A stretch of 64,000 bases of DNA from Toxonevra muliebris. Its lineage: Eukaryota; Arthropoda; Insecta; Diptera; Pallopteridae. The stretch spans positions 66,396,852 through 66,460,851 of the forward strand of contig OY829329.1 in NCBI GenBank assembly GCA_963691655.1, in the 5' to 3' direction. Shown here one piece after another: positions 1-13,700 of the stretch. A program made the translations under genes and the position numbers. The notes below the pieces were generated by a model, which saw nothing but the letters and a program-made list of their open reading frames with translations, did not search any database and was not told where the DNA came from. Within the stretch, counting starts at the first letter, position 1. Each line of letters starts with the position of its first letter.

Positions 1-1440
1 AAAAGAAAGCGAATCATTCCAAGATTAAGTGATAAATGTTAAAATTGAATTGATTAATAGCAATTTGAGCTTGCAATCAAAGTATGGGTTAAATGTGATG
101 CGAAATGGTCAAATTTTATTAACCACTTGTGTAATAGATTCACTTTTTGATCACAATCTAAATGTGTCAACATGTGTCAATGTCAAAAAGAGTTTTCGCA
201 TTTGACATAATCATTTATTATTACAATGGTGATGCGTTTAGCAACAACAAATGGAAGTATTGAACAACTAAAGCAAAGAACAATTTGTGACTTCAAATAC
301 TTCCCCCCCTTAAACGATAACTACTAAGAGCTTAGCTAAATCTAATAAAAAACTAATTTTAAACTTAAAATACTATTAAAGATTCAACTGTTAGGTTTGA
401 TTGTAACGAATGAACAACCTGCTTGGTTGGCCAGAGAATTGGATTATAAAACTTCATTTTAAATGAAAATTAAACTTAAATTTGTAGTATTAATTAATTA
501 CTTACTTTAATTGATTTTAAATTGAAAATATAAATGGTAGTTGAAATCGGAATTCAAATCGAATTTTAAAACCACTTTAAATAAATTATTTTGTTTCAAG
601 GAGAAAATTTTTGTTAGTTTTTTTTTGAAAACTTAATACAAAAGACTTTTAGATATTTTGAATTATTTTAATTTTTTTTTTTTGGATCAAAATTAATGAT
701 TTGGTTTTAAATTTATTGCAGTAGCTGAAAAAAATTATGAAATCCCTAGATATCTTTTAAATCTAAACAGCTTATATGAATAATGCCCTCAAACTACTTG
801 AAAATGAAGAACTTTTATGAATAATTCTCTAGAACTCTTTCGAAACTAAAGAACTTATATGAACAATGCCTCAAAATTTAAGAGCATTTATGAATCTCTA
901 AAACTATTTCAAAACTAGAATACTAGCGAGAGACTTCTCTGGTTAATGCCTTAAAAATATTTCAAAACTGAAAATCATACACGAAACTTTTAAAAAATAT
1001 TGCCTCAAACTTCTTTCTAAACTGAAAATCTCTTTTGAACATGGATATTATTTTAGAATACGTTTGAGAGTTTAACAGAAACTTGAAAATATATTAGCAC
1101 CTAATATTAAGTTTTGAGAAAACTCAAAGTTTCAAAAAAGTTAAAGGAAACATAAAATTTCGTAACATATTTAGAATGGTGAATACTCAAAAATTTTGCG
1201 AAATCTTTATTACATATTGAAGCTTTTGCAGTAAATAATGGAAGGGATACTCAATTAATTTAGATAGATATTAATTTAAATTAAATAAAATTTATATAAA
1301 ATCATATGAAACTAAAGTACCGGAAAAAATTTTGAGAATTCTATTGAAAATATTGAAGTTACGCAAAATTACACACATAATGTTTCCTCATTCTTAAATC
1401 AGGCCACTATAGGTAAATTTTCATTAAGTTCTTAAATTTT
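1..1440. other. Upstream flank of Mhc, no gene seen
   Basis: AT-rich sequence without a credible coding region on either strand. The part around 720-1020 repeats a loose phrase (variants of ATGAATAATGCCTC followed by AAAAC and ACTTG) at roughly 60-base spacing, which looks like an old degenerate tandem array. It probably contains distal muscle enhancers of Mhc, but nothing in it proves that. Confidence 0.5.
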
Positions 1441-1449
1441 TTATGCTAT

Positions 1450-1660
1450 TTAAAAATAGATTTTATTTTTTATTTTTTTTCGTGCAATACAAAAAACATT
1501 TTCGTTTTTTCACAACAAAATCATTGAAAAATGAACGACGTCTACTGCCGACACTATTACTAGGTGCCGATAGAAAGAAAAATCAAATATGTTTGAATAC
1601 CGAAGTAAAAGATAGAAAGAGATAGTTATATAAATGGATGGAGTCTATTATTCATTAGCA
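1450..1660 (+). promoter_or_regulatory. Mhc: Candidate Mhc promoter (MEF2 site, TATA, initiator)
   Basis: Seen: TTAAAAATAG at 1450-1459 fits the MEF2 consensus YTAWWWWTAR. TATATAAA lies at 1627-1634, and TCATTAG, an initiator-like sequence, sits about 27 bases downstream at 1652. Known: Drosophila Mhc is a MEF2 target. Inferred: transcription starts near 1654. An alternative is a TATA-less start nearer 2107-2200. In AT-rich DNA both motifs can occur by chance. Confidence 0.4.
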
Positions 1661-2329
1661 GAATAATCCCAAAAAAGAAATCATCGATTGATTTGCGAGA
1701 CGAGTCAGTGATTTCATACCTGTACAAGTTTACACAAAAAAACAAAAAAAGTTAAAATTATCAGATGTATAACGAAAAACCAAAACAACAACGAACGTTA
1801 TTACTAAATTTAAAATTACGTATACGACGAAATATAACGAACGTTAGAAAGAGATAGCTAGAACATCAAAAAAGTAAAAAAACGCACATACACAGCTGAA
1901 AAGCTTTTGGCGCATGGTGGTGGTATATGTAAATGTGTATGTATGCATGAGTGTATTCGGGCAGTTTCGAAATATTTTCGAGAATTTTAAAAATAACGCG
2001 TTGTTTGAAAAAAAAAAAAAAAAAATTTCGATACATTGTCGTTGGTTCGTTTTTTTTTTTTTTTGTTTTTGGATTTAGATACGACAAATATTTTCGCGTT
2101 TCAAATTCATTGCGATCTCGCAACTCGGGCGTTTTAGTTCTACTTCTTTGACGGGTGTTTAACTAAGCGATTTTCTCTTGTTTTCTTCTTAACGTAACGA
2201 ACAGACGGGCGATTATTAATTTTTGGTTCTTTTCGAATGCGATCAATTGTTAAATTAACTTAACTTTTGAATTAAAGTGCAAATTCTTTTGAATTGAAAA
2301 ACAAAAACTCAAAAACTCAAAGCAGTGAA
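1654..2329 (+). other. Mhc: Candidate non-coding exon 1 of Mhc
   Basis: The Drosophila Mhc transcript begins with an untranslated exon spliced to the exon that carries the ATG. The best donor upstream of exon 2 is GAA followed by GTAAGTG at 2330, after a purine-rich leader-like stretch. The 5' boundary depends on the promoter call and is uncertain; the real exon may be only the last 100-250 bases. Confidence 0.35.
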
Positions 2330-3255
2330 GTAAGTGAAGCGAGTTTTTCACAGTGTAAAAATAAATCGAAACTCCAGATTTCCCTCAGCAAGAAAAAAAA
2401 AAGAGAAGAGAAGTAATTGTAGTGGCATGTGTAATGAAGAAATGCGAAATTATGATAAAAAAGTGCGGCTTTTAGGGAAGGAAATTAGAAAATTAGAAAA
2501 TCTTTTTTCGGAACGCATAGATTATGTAACAAATTCGTGTGTACACTTGAAGAAATGATTGAGCATTTTCGTTTTTTTTTTTTTTGTTGAAAATGTGATT
2601 TTTTTTGTTTTGAAAAAGAATTTTGCGAATTTTTATTTTTACGTAACACATCACCACCGCCCCAATACTTTATACACATATATACATACATACATATACA
2701 ATCTACATACACTTCCACATAAGCATATGTGTGTATCAACGTATGCTTGACATATGGTGGAACTGATCTATCTTTAGATACAACCCACACACAACAAATA
2801 GAAGCATTCGTTTTTATTGTTGTTGTTGCTGATTTTGATGCTGTTGGCAATCAAGATGTTGCTGCTGTTGTTGTGGTTGTTGTTCGCTCCCTAGCATACA
2901 ACAATTGAACGATCATCACCTGCCGGATACGCAACAAGGCAACCAGGCAGACAGGGACTCAAGCCAAAACATGCAATGAAAACTTTTTACACAAATACCA
3001 ATGCAAAAAATCATCTTAAATTTTATTTTACTTTACAACACTTTAATTGATTTGTGTGCAGACACTCACACATTTACACACACACACATAAATAGATACA
3101 CCTTGCCAAATAAATATCCGGTATGGTACAAAGAGTGCAAAAGCATACACTCATAGATGGAAGAGAGCATAAACGCACTGAAAGCTTTATAAAATAAAAG
3201 AAAGAACAACAATATGGTGAAAAGAGTTGAAATGAGAATATGGCGGAGTAATAAT

Positions 3256-3291
<36 letters not shown>

Positions 3292-4398
3292 CAGACCACA
3301 TAAATGAGTACAAAACTATCCGATTACAATTTTGGCAAATACATTCCACCACCACCAATTCCATTAACTTATTTGGAAATTCGAAAATTTATAATTAAAA
3401 AAGAAAATAGCAGAAGCAGAAGAAGAAGATAAAGAGAGCATTTAAAAAGAAAACACAAAATACTTTTGCAATACTCTAGAAAATGTAGAAAGAGTAAAAG
3501 AAAATTTGAATTTGATTGTAAAAAAAAAAAAATTTTTTGTATCTTTAACTTTTTATTTGAGGTTGTGAAAGCATGTAAATTTAGGTCATGTAAATATTTT
3601 GTAGTTTTAAATACAATTAAGAATTGCATAAATGCGTTGATGAACATTTGAATTTTCAATTATGCTTTGTTTGAAGCCTAGCCTCGAATTATATTTCCAA
3701 TTTGTGGTAGTATTTTTAAAAAGATTTTAACTTTTAATGCTTATAACTTTAAGGTAGGTAAAATTCTTTGAAGCTTTGTGAAATCAATTCACATATTTTT
3801 GATTTTTGGTATTATTTTTAAGAATTTACTGATTGCCAATTAAAGAAATATCTGTAGGTTTTTAGTTCCGAAGCGAAGATCTCGAAAACCATACAAAATT
3901 TATTAATATTTCAAATTAGTTTGAAGGCTGTAGTAAATTTACATTATTTATATGATTATTTAAATTCAAAATATTAATGAATAATTGAAGAATTCTAGGA
4001 ATTTTTTGGGCATCCTGCTCACAATTTAACTCTATAATTTTGGGAATTAAGTTTGATTCAATGAGATTTACGAGGGACCAGATTCCTAGAGTAAAATCTG
4101 CCCGTTGGAATTGAGATGAAAATAATTTATTTATTTCAATTAAATCGTTTCATAGTGCAGGAAGAAGGAAGACTTAACTCTTATAAAAATACTACACTAA
4201 TATTAATTATGTATAGCGGTTTTCAGAAAATTCAGAAAAAATTGAAGAAACTCTCCTAAAACTATAAATATTAATTATAAAAATCAGAAAAAAAACCAAA
4301 AAATTTATTAAACCATAACATTCTATTCAAGTTTTCTTAAAAAAAAAATAAACAGACAAATCTAATAATTTTTTCTTCTTTTTCATTTCATTTAACAG
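2330..4398 (+). other. Mhc: Mhc intron 1
   Basis: No coding sequence recognised. It contains microsatellites (CA/TA runs near 2670-2710, GTT/GCT triplets near 2815-2880, an AG run at 3263-3290). In Drosophila the first intron of Mhc carries muscle regulatory elements; none can be pinpointed here. Short open frames on both strands are low-complexity. Confidence 0.5.
3263..3290. repeat. (AG)14 microsatellite
   Basis: An uninterrupted AG dinucleotide run in Mhc intron 1, preceded by imperfect AAGAG units. Confidence 0.9.
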
Positions 4399-4759
4399 GG
4401 AAGCATTTGGGCTGAGACGACGCGAATAAATTAAAATAAAAATTTGAAAAAAAGATTTGCATTTTTTTTGTGCAAAACCAAGTGACTCTAGCCCCATCTC
4501 ACTCGAGTTTTTTTATTTTACGTTTTTGTTAAATTAAAAGCGAAACTTCATCAAGATGCCGAAGCCAATTGCAGCCCAAGAAGATGAGGATCCATCCCCA
4601 TACTTGTTTGTAACTTTGGAACAAAGGCGTATCGATCAATCGAAACCCTATGACTCCAAGAAGAATTGCTGGGTTCCCGATGAGAAGGAGGGTTATCTCC
4701 TTGGTGAAATTAAAGCAACCAAGGGTGATATCGTCTCCGTAGGCTTGCCCGGTGGAGAG
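4399..4759 (+). CDS. Mhc: Mhc exon 2 (5' UTR end and start codon)
   Basis: Acceptor TTTAACAG ends at 4398. There are 157 bases of leader, then ATG at 4556 in a good context (ATCAAGATGC). Encodes residues 1-68: the N-terminal SH3-like region, [17 protein letters not shown] through VGLPGGE, ending on a codon boundary before GTAAAA. The start matches the family's usual N-terminus, with no upstream in-frame ATG in the exon. Confidence 0.96.
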
Positions 4760-7700
4760 GTAAAATAGAAAACTGACAAAAAAACAAACAAAAAAACTAA
4801 AAAATAAATAAAAAAAAGAACACGAAGTGCGGGCTAAGCACTGTTGTCGTTCATTGACAAGAAAAACAAACAAACAAACAAACAGGCAACAAACAGACCA
4901 GTATTAATCCGTACAAAACACTAATTGAACAGCAATTATAATAATTAAAAAATTAAATTGTGTTGCATATTTTCAGAGCAGCATTTGTTGGAAAATTGTA
5001 TGCTCAAAAAATTGCACCTAGTATTTTTTAAATATTATTACTTATTATTTTTTTTTTTTTAAATTTCACTTGCACATGACATTAACATTTTATATGTATG
5101 TATACTCTCACTCAATATGGCAAATTTAGACAAAGGATTTCAAAGCGAGTTTAGTGGATAAAACTAATCCACCCAAATACGAAAAAATTGAAGATATGGC
5201 TGACATGACTGTGTTGAACACACCATGCGTCTTGCACAATTTACGACAACGTTACTACGCCAGACTTATCTACGTAAGTTCCAATTAAAACACAACACTA
5301 ATCTAAGGTTTTTCTTCTCTCTTCTCTCTATCATCATTCTGAATCTGTTGCGATCGCGTTTCATCTTTTATTGTAAAAAAAAAAAAAAATCGTAATAAAA
5401 AAAAAAAAAAAAAATAACCGCGGTAACCCAACAAAACCACCCTGTACCCTGTATATATCTAACGCAAAAAAAAAAAGACCAGAGACTTCAAGAAAGATCA
5501 GCTCCAACAAGTCAACCCTCCAAAATACGAAAAAGCCGAGGATATGTCTAACTTGACATATCTTAACGATGCCTCTGTGCTCCATAACTTAAGACAGAGA
5601 TACTATCACAAACTTATCTACGTAAGTATGGGATGGAATCAGTGAGTCAATCACATAAAAACTGATCACTTCCACTCCCGAATGTAATGCAGAATGCAAT
5701 GTTTGCTTTGAATGTGTTCTTGTCATACCATTTTTTTGTTTTTTGTTCCATCACAACTTAAACATTTAACCTTAGAAAGCCCGTTCAAAAGTATATATAC
5801 TATATATGGGCATTCTAGTGTTAAGTGAAAATGCTTAATGCGGCTAAAGTTTAAATTGTTTTAAAATTTTGAATATATGTAAAGCTTACAAAAAAAAAAA
5901 AAATATTATTAATGCATTAAATTTTGAAAAAAACGTAGCTAATTGCTTTGAAAAAAAAAAAATTAACTTTTTTAAGTCACAATTAATTGTGCTTAATCTA
6001 GTTAAGAAATCACTCATTATGTGCATGTCTAAAATATTAACCCATTAACACACACACATACAAATTGGTACTGTACGCTCTAACTTCGCTTTTTAACTCA
6101 AAAAAAAAAATATATATATGCATTTAGATACAAAAAAACCACACACACACACTCAAAGAACCAGTACAATGAAACTGAAACTGGGATTTGGAAAACCACA
6201 TACACAATTTGATAAATCATAATACTTCCGAGAAAGAAAAAATACATTCCGAAGTTGCATCAAAAATCAAAAACCAAAAACCACCACCAATAAACACAAG
6301 CACCAATCAAAAACAAAAAAAAAAAGCCAAAAAAAAAGAAATAAATCTTTCCAGAGCTGAGCTGACAACACATCATTACCTAAAAATCAGATCAAAATCA
6401 AAAAAAAAAACAAAAAACGTTTTCATCACCCAAAAATTCGTTAAAATCGTAGTTATTGAACCTTGCCCCCCAACATTTTCCTCCTTCATATTTATACACC
6501 AACCAAGTAATCAAGTTTTTTAGTATTCATTTCTTTTCTCATTAGTTTGAATATGTAGAATAAAAATGTTGAATGTAAAATTTTATAAATCAAATCACAT
6601 TCAGCATTTTTATTATTAGTTAATCACTCATAAATTATTCGAGATATTGTTACATTAAAAACGCCAAAGAAGCGATTTAGTAATGTATCAATATTTCCAC
6701 ACATTTCTTCATTTTAATTTGTTAGCCCATAAAAATACTACCAACCATTTTTGATTTGTATTAATATTAAATTCTTCTTTTTTTTTTCTTCAACTCTATA
6801 GACCTATTCAGGTCTTTTCTGCGTTGCCATCAATCCTTACAAGCGTTACCCTGTATACAACAACCGTTGCGCTAAGATGTACCGTGGTAAGCGCCGTAAT
6901 GAAGTGCCACCTCATATTTTCGCCATTTCTGACGGTGCTTACGTCGACATGTTGACCAACCACGTCAATCAATCTATGTTGATTACCGGTGAGTCTGGTG
7001 CTGGTAAGACTGAAAACACGAAGAAAGTAATTGCGTACTTCGCCACTGTCGGCGCCTCAACTAAGAAGGATGAAGCATCAGCTAACAAGAATAAGGGTTC
7101 CCTTGAAGATCAAGTCGTACAAACCAATCCCGTTCTTGAAGCTTTCGGTAACGCTAAGACCGTCCGTAACGATAACTCTTCCCGTTTCGTAAGTATTAAG
7201 AATTTGCAGCAATTGTGGAACTTGTATATTAATTTTAAAAAATTCGTTTTTCTTTGATCAATAGGGTAAATTCATTCGTATTCATTTCGGCCCAACTGGT
7301 AAACTTGCTGGTGCTGATATTGAAACTTGTAAGTGAAAATCAATAAATAAATTTAAATAAAATATGAATATAAATATATAAAAACTAAATTTTAATTTAT
7401 TTTTTTCTCTATTATTTTACAGATCTGTTGGAGAAGGCTCGTGTCATCTCTCAACAAACTTTGGAGCGTTCTTACCATATCTTCTACCAGATTATGTCTG
7501 GTTCCGTTGCCGGTGTTAAAGGTATAATTCCATTATTCCAAACAAACATCATCCCTTATGAAATACTTGTGTGTAATTCTTTATCAAATCATAACAAGAA
7601 AATCTTAAGAGAAACAGCAGTTTTTTATAGCAGTTTAGGTTTTTCAATCAAAAAACACGCTACAAAGATAACTTATGACATCATTCACATATCTATCTTC

Positions 7701-10700
7701 ATATCCAATAAATACATCTATTCATAAATTGTTTTTTTTTTTTTTTTTTGAATTTAAAAAATAAAACTTTATATTAAATTACATAAAATTTCTCCTTTCC
7801 CTCCCAAAACAAAAAAAAAAAAAACACAATTCCAAATATTATAGACTACTGTTTGTTGTCCAATAACGTCTACGATTACCACATTGTCTCCCAGGGCAAG
7901 GTTACTGTTGCCAGTATCGATGATGCTGAAGAAATGGGCTTGACAGATGTAATTTCACAATTTCAATACTATTTTTTTATATATATAATTGGTTACATAT
8001 TACTTTATATTTTTCTACTACCACTACTTTTTACTACATACTTTATTAGTATTTACTATTGTTTTTTTTTTTCCTTTATTTTGCTGTATTTATTAGAACA
8101 CTTACATTTCGTATATAGTATTAATTGGATATATTTTGTAGTAATTTTTTTTTTTTTAATTTGTATAGAAACATACAACACTTAAAACGCTTTTATATAT
8201 AGTATATATATATATGTAGTTATTACTTGTATATTTGTATTATTCTTTCCAAAAAACATCTCAAAATTACAGATAAATGGAATGATGATACATATTAAAA
8301 ATTTGATATTATAGCAAAATGCTTGAATAGTGCAATAAACCCCTATATCCCCCAACTTTTTTTTTATCATATTAACACATAAACATTAAAAGCATTATAA
8401 CGGCAGTATTGTTTGGTATTTAATATTAGGAATTAATAAAAGAAAAATTTTGGTAATATAAAAATAATAGATCATCTAAGAATTTTCTAATTTTATTTAT
8501 GATTTCTTGAGACTCGAGAATTTAAATGAATTTTTCTTTTAAAAGTTTATCCGGCATACTCAGAAACTCAGTTTCATTTAGAATTCAAATTATTTCAACT
8601 ATAATTTCTAGAACTTGCGTGTAGTTTTTAACGTTTTTTCTTAATTAAATATTATTAAAAATTGCTAAAAAATTTTCAACTTTTTTTCTTACTTTTCAAA
8701 TGATCGATTTATTTTGTAAAAAATTGAAAAAAAAAAAAATTCTTAAAAACATTGCCAATATTTTTTACCAACAACTGTTTCATCGACAATCTCATCGCAA
8801 CAACAATATTTATGTATTTAATTCAAATATTTTCCTTTCTTTTATGTAATTTTTTATATACAAAAAAAAAAAAAAAAAAAATGTGTGTTTTAAATACATA
8901 TATTTTGTATTATACTTCCTAAATGTATCGCACGCCTCCTATCTCCCCCTGTTCTAAAATATTTATATGAAATATGAACAGAATATTGCTTGGTATCGAA
9001 CAACATCTATGACTATCGCATTATATCGCAAGGAAAGACCACAATACCCGGTGTACATGATGACGAAGAATTTGTAGAAGTCGATGTAAGACCATACAGA
9101 ACATGGATACATTTTATTTATTATCAATTCTTAATAATAAACTATCTACTACTTTCTTTCTCTTAATTACAAAATAATTGAATATATGTTGTCCTGTTAT
9201 ACTGTCGTAAACGTCTAAAAAAAAAAAAAAAAAATGTGAAATGTAAAACCAAATGGAAAAAAAGCAAAAAAGAATCAATGTTGTAATATTGGTAACATAT
9301 ATATGTATTCTCCTTCACATATACACACACACACATACACAAGTAAACGTTTGGTTGTAATAATTGTAATGTTTGTAAAACTCACGTACACGTACACAAA
9401 AAAACACACACTTACATCTGAATCTTCGTATAATTGTTAACAAATAATTTTAAAAAATGTCCTTTACTAAAATTCGCTTTTCGTAGTGCGCTATTTATTG
9501 TTTTAAGTAAGTTTTAATTGCTTTCAGCTAAGACACACGCTTTAATGCTAATTTTAATAGGTATTTTTTTCTTTTTTTTTTTTATATAGTATAAATGCAA
9601 TTCTAGGTACAAATATTTCAAAATTTTTCAAATGATAGAATATTTATTATTTTTAAAATATACATACACGAATACACAATAGACCACCACTCAATTCCAT
9701 AAACAAATTCACTACTGTCCAAAAAACAAAACAAAAAAATCAAATGAAAATTTTTTTAGTATTCTCTGAAAATTAATATAACTACCCTACTATTATTTTT
9801 ACATAAAAATTCAATCACTTTCATCAAAAAAAAAAAAAAAAAAACCCAAAAATAGAGATGACATATCTCACACAACATATTGGTGATTATCCAGGAATAT
9901 GTCAGGGTAAAACAAGGATACCCGGTGTCAACGATGGTGAAGAATTTGAATTGACTGATGTAAGTTGGTGTGAAAACCCAGCAAAGAGCCCAGCAAAAAA
10001 AAAAAAAAAGAAGAAATTTTTTTTTAAAAACCTTAATATTTTTTATATAAATTTCTTCACTCATTTCTATTATTTCTTCTTCTATGTAGAACCACCGGAT
10101 ATTTTTAAACACTCTTGTTTTCACTCTCTCTCTCTCTCTGTCTCTTGTAAATATAGTTAATTTTCAATTGTTATTCCGGAATTTCTTCTATTTTCTACTG
10201 TGTAGACGTTACTTCGTAGCACCCTTTTTTTTCATTGTTTTGTTATTGAAATATTTTTTGTAAATACACTTTACTTATGTACTTATAAACCCTTAAACCA
10301 TCGGCTGGGAGCAGGTCTCCAAAAAAAAATATGTATAAAAAAACAAAAATTGGCGTTTTCAACAATTTACAACAAATTAAAATTCAAATTAAAATTCATT
10401 TTGACACTGGGATTAAGAACAGTACTTGTTTGAACTTTTGTTATTAATTAGAATTTAGCATAGAAGCCCGCTCCTGGCTTAGTTGTAGTTCAACCTTAAC
10501 CTTTTGCCTATACCACACAAATGCAACACTGCAATTTGTAAATACAAAAAAAAAAAGAGCCTAATTTTTTGAAATAGGAGCACACAACATTTTTTCAGCG
10601 TATAAAAATTATCAAAAAAAAAAATAAAACATCAAAACTTCCTTACATCATTCGCCCTATCTCCCTACTTCACGCAACCACCCACGACCATGCTCGCCAA

Positions 10701-13700
10701 TAATTCCCCTCCTAAAGTCAAGTATACAAAGTTTTTAAGAAATATATAAAGTGCAAATTCTTCTTTCGACTATATGCAGCCACATGCTCCCTTTCTGATA
10801 ATATTTACGACTACTTTAACGTGTCGCAAGGTAAAGTTACTGTACCAAACATGGATGACGGTGAAGAATTCCAGCTTACAGATGTAAGTCAAACCAACAG
10901 CAATACAATAGCTGTAGTTTTATACCACAGTGGTGAAGAGAAGTGAAACAGCAGTGTGTGTGTGTGTGCAGAGAGAAAGATGAAATAATTTTTCTCTCTT
11001 CAGATAGTAAAGTATTTCATCTCTCTATCGTAACAGCTCACACGCTCTCCGTCTCTGACTTTCTCTTTCTCTTACACTGTGCGTATTGTAATTGTATGTT
11101 GCTGGAATATTTGAAACCCCAACGAACACACAAAAAACCAACACAGTGATGATCCTTTCTATGTTTGTGTTTGTATTGCATCAACAATTTTTTGCATATA
11201 TTATCGTATATATCTACCCAAAAACTGTGTGTATTCGAAAACAGGACTCCTTGGACTTGTGTACTCCATTATTTTTTTAAGCCGTTTTGTGAATGTATTT
11301 ATTTGCATTGTAATTTGAAAATAGCTTTATGAAAAAACATTTAGCGTAAATGTACCAAAAACAGTACAATTATTTAGAATGTAATGCATAGAAATGTGAA
11401 CGAAACGAAAATTTCAAAAAATCAAAAAAAAAAAAAATATATCTAAATTAGTTTTGAAAAGTATGATGTATGAGAAAATCAAATTGGCACAATTGGTAAT
11501 TTATTTATTATATCTTTATAGAAAACGACTCCGTAGCAGACATTGGTAGTCGTTGTAGCTTTCATATATATTTTTTAATTGAGATTGAAATACTTTAGTT
11601 GTTATAGCTTAGAATATTTGAGTGAAACAAAATGCACGTTTATTCAATGGTCATGTTTAGTATTTAAGTATTCATTAATTCCCAAAAATTCTTTCAATAC
11701 TATCGAACAATTCCGGAATCTATCCCAATCGTAATATTACCCCGACACCAAATTTTGAAATTTATTCCTCAATTTTGTGACATTTAGTACATACCATATA
11801 CATATAAATATTTCAAATATCCAATGCAATGGATTTTTTTCTAGTTTTAGGATATGCAAAGCTGCTGCTTCAAAGCAATGCAACGCTTCCTTTTCTTTCT
11901 TACAGTGTAGTTTGTAGACTATTAAATTATTGCCATGCAAAAAAAAAAAAAAAAAAATTTCTGTTATTGTGCTTACGCCCACTTTTGTACTTTTGCATGC
12001 TTTTATGTATAATAAAATTGTTCACAAAATACTCTTAAATATTCGCAACACACAAATGCTGTAATTTTTTGTAAATTGCTTGCAAATTTACTGTAAAAAT
12101 TTTATTATTACAAAATAAACTAATATTCTATTCGTTTTCATTTTCTTTCCCCAAACAAAAACTCCTGAAAATCCACAAAATCTGCGCGCCCTTTCAACCA
12201 CTATAGCAAGCTTTCGATATCTTGGGCTTCACTGCTGAAGAGAAGCAAAACGTATACAAGATTACCGCCGCTGTCATGCATATGGGTGGTATGAAGTTCA
12301 AGCAACGTGGTCGCGAAGAACAGGCTGAACAAGATGGTGAAGAAGAAGGTGGCCGTGTTGCCAAGTTATTCGGTACTGATTGTGCTGAATTATACAAGAA
12401 CTTGTTGAAGCCTCGCATTAAGGTCGGTAACGAGTTCGTCACCCAAGGTCGTAACGTACAACAAGTCAGCAACTCCATCGGTGCCTTGTGTAAGGGTGTG
12501 TTTGATCGTCTGTTCAAATGGCTGGTCAAGAAGTGTAACGAAACTTTGGATACCAAGCAGAAGCGTCAACATTTCATTGGTGTACTGGATATTGCTGGTT
12601 TTGAAATCTTCGACGTAAGTATTTGAGGTTCAACACTGATACATCACACGCATACATACATACATACATACCTACATACAGAAAGGGTAAATGGCTTGTT
12701 TCAAAACTCAATATATATTTTTTCCAGACTTGCTACTCTCACAGCTGGTGACGGTTATGAAAGTTGGAAATTATATATTGTGTTTCATAGAGAAGTCAAC
12801 AACCAACCAGCATTGTTAATGTTTTAATTTGTTTTGACTTGAGGTCATTTCAATTAAAATTTTAATTATGTAAATATAAAACACTAACACGTCTCTATAG
12901 AAGTACACATACATACCATACACACACTTCAATACTTAGTGCAGTGGCGTGCCCAATGCATAACGAGCTTTACGCTTCCAATGTCTTATACATATTGAGA
13001 AGTTCAAAAGCTCTCAAGACCCTTAGACATACTTGTAATGCACGTCACTGGCTTAGAGCCATCATTAAGACAGGCTCGAAAATTTTTCTGAAAAAAAAAA
13101 AAACAAAAACAAATATATATGTATATTCATACCATAGTACAACGGCTTCGAACAATTGTGTATTAACTTCACCAATGAGAAGTTGCAACAATTCTTCAAC
13201 CATATCATGTTCGTCTTGGAACAAGAAGAATATACCAAGGAGGGTATTCATTGGGACTTTATCGATTTCGGTATGGACTTGTTGGCCTGTATCGATTTGA
13301 TTGAAAAGGTGCTTAATCATACACAACATAGAAAGCTTTTTTACCTCTTTAACAATTTTTGTTACATTTTTGTCTAATTATGCACCATTTTCTGTATAAA
13401 TGTTTTCTATTCAAGTACAAAAAGAGTATTTAAAATAATAGGCATTTAAATTGGAATCAAAAGCAAGTAAGCTCTATATGTCAAGACATATGTCGTTTAT
13501 GTGTAAAACTTTTAATAAAGCACCAATATGTTTTTATGTCGCACCGTAGTTCAATATTCTTCAAACACTCTCTAGCAATAGTTTTTTGTATTTATGTTTT
13601 CCCCCAATAAGCAACACAATTTCAAAATTCCCTAGCACATACATCAGAGTTTTAATTTGCACATACATATACACAGCAGAGTTGAAATTTGCACAGACAT

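Noticed and set aside
1866..2151. Overlapping open frames on both strands around the candidate exon 1
   Set aside because: Driven by poly-A and poly-T runs; mutually overlapping and low complexity.
6188..6523. 111-codon open frame in Mhc intron 3
   Set aside because: Lys/Asn/Gln low-complexity translation of A-rich intron; spliced out between exons 3b and 4.
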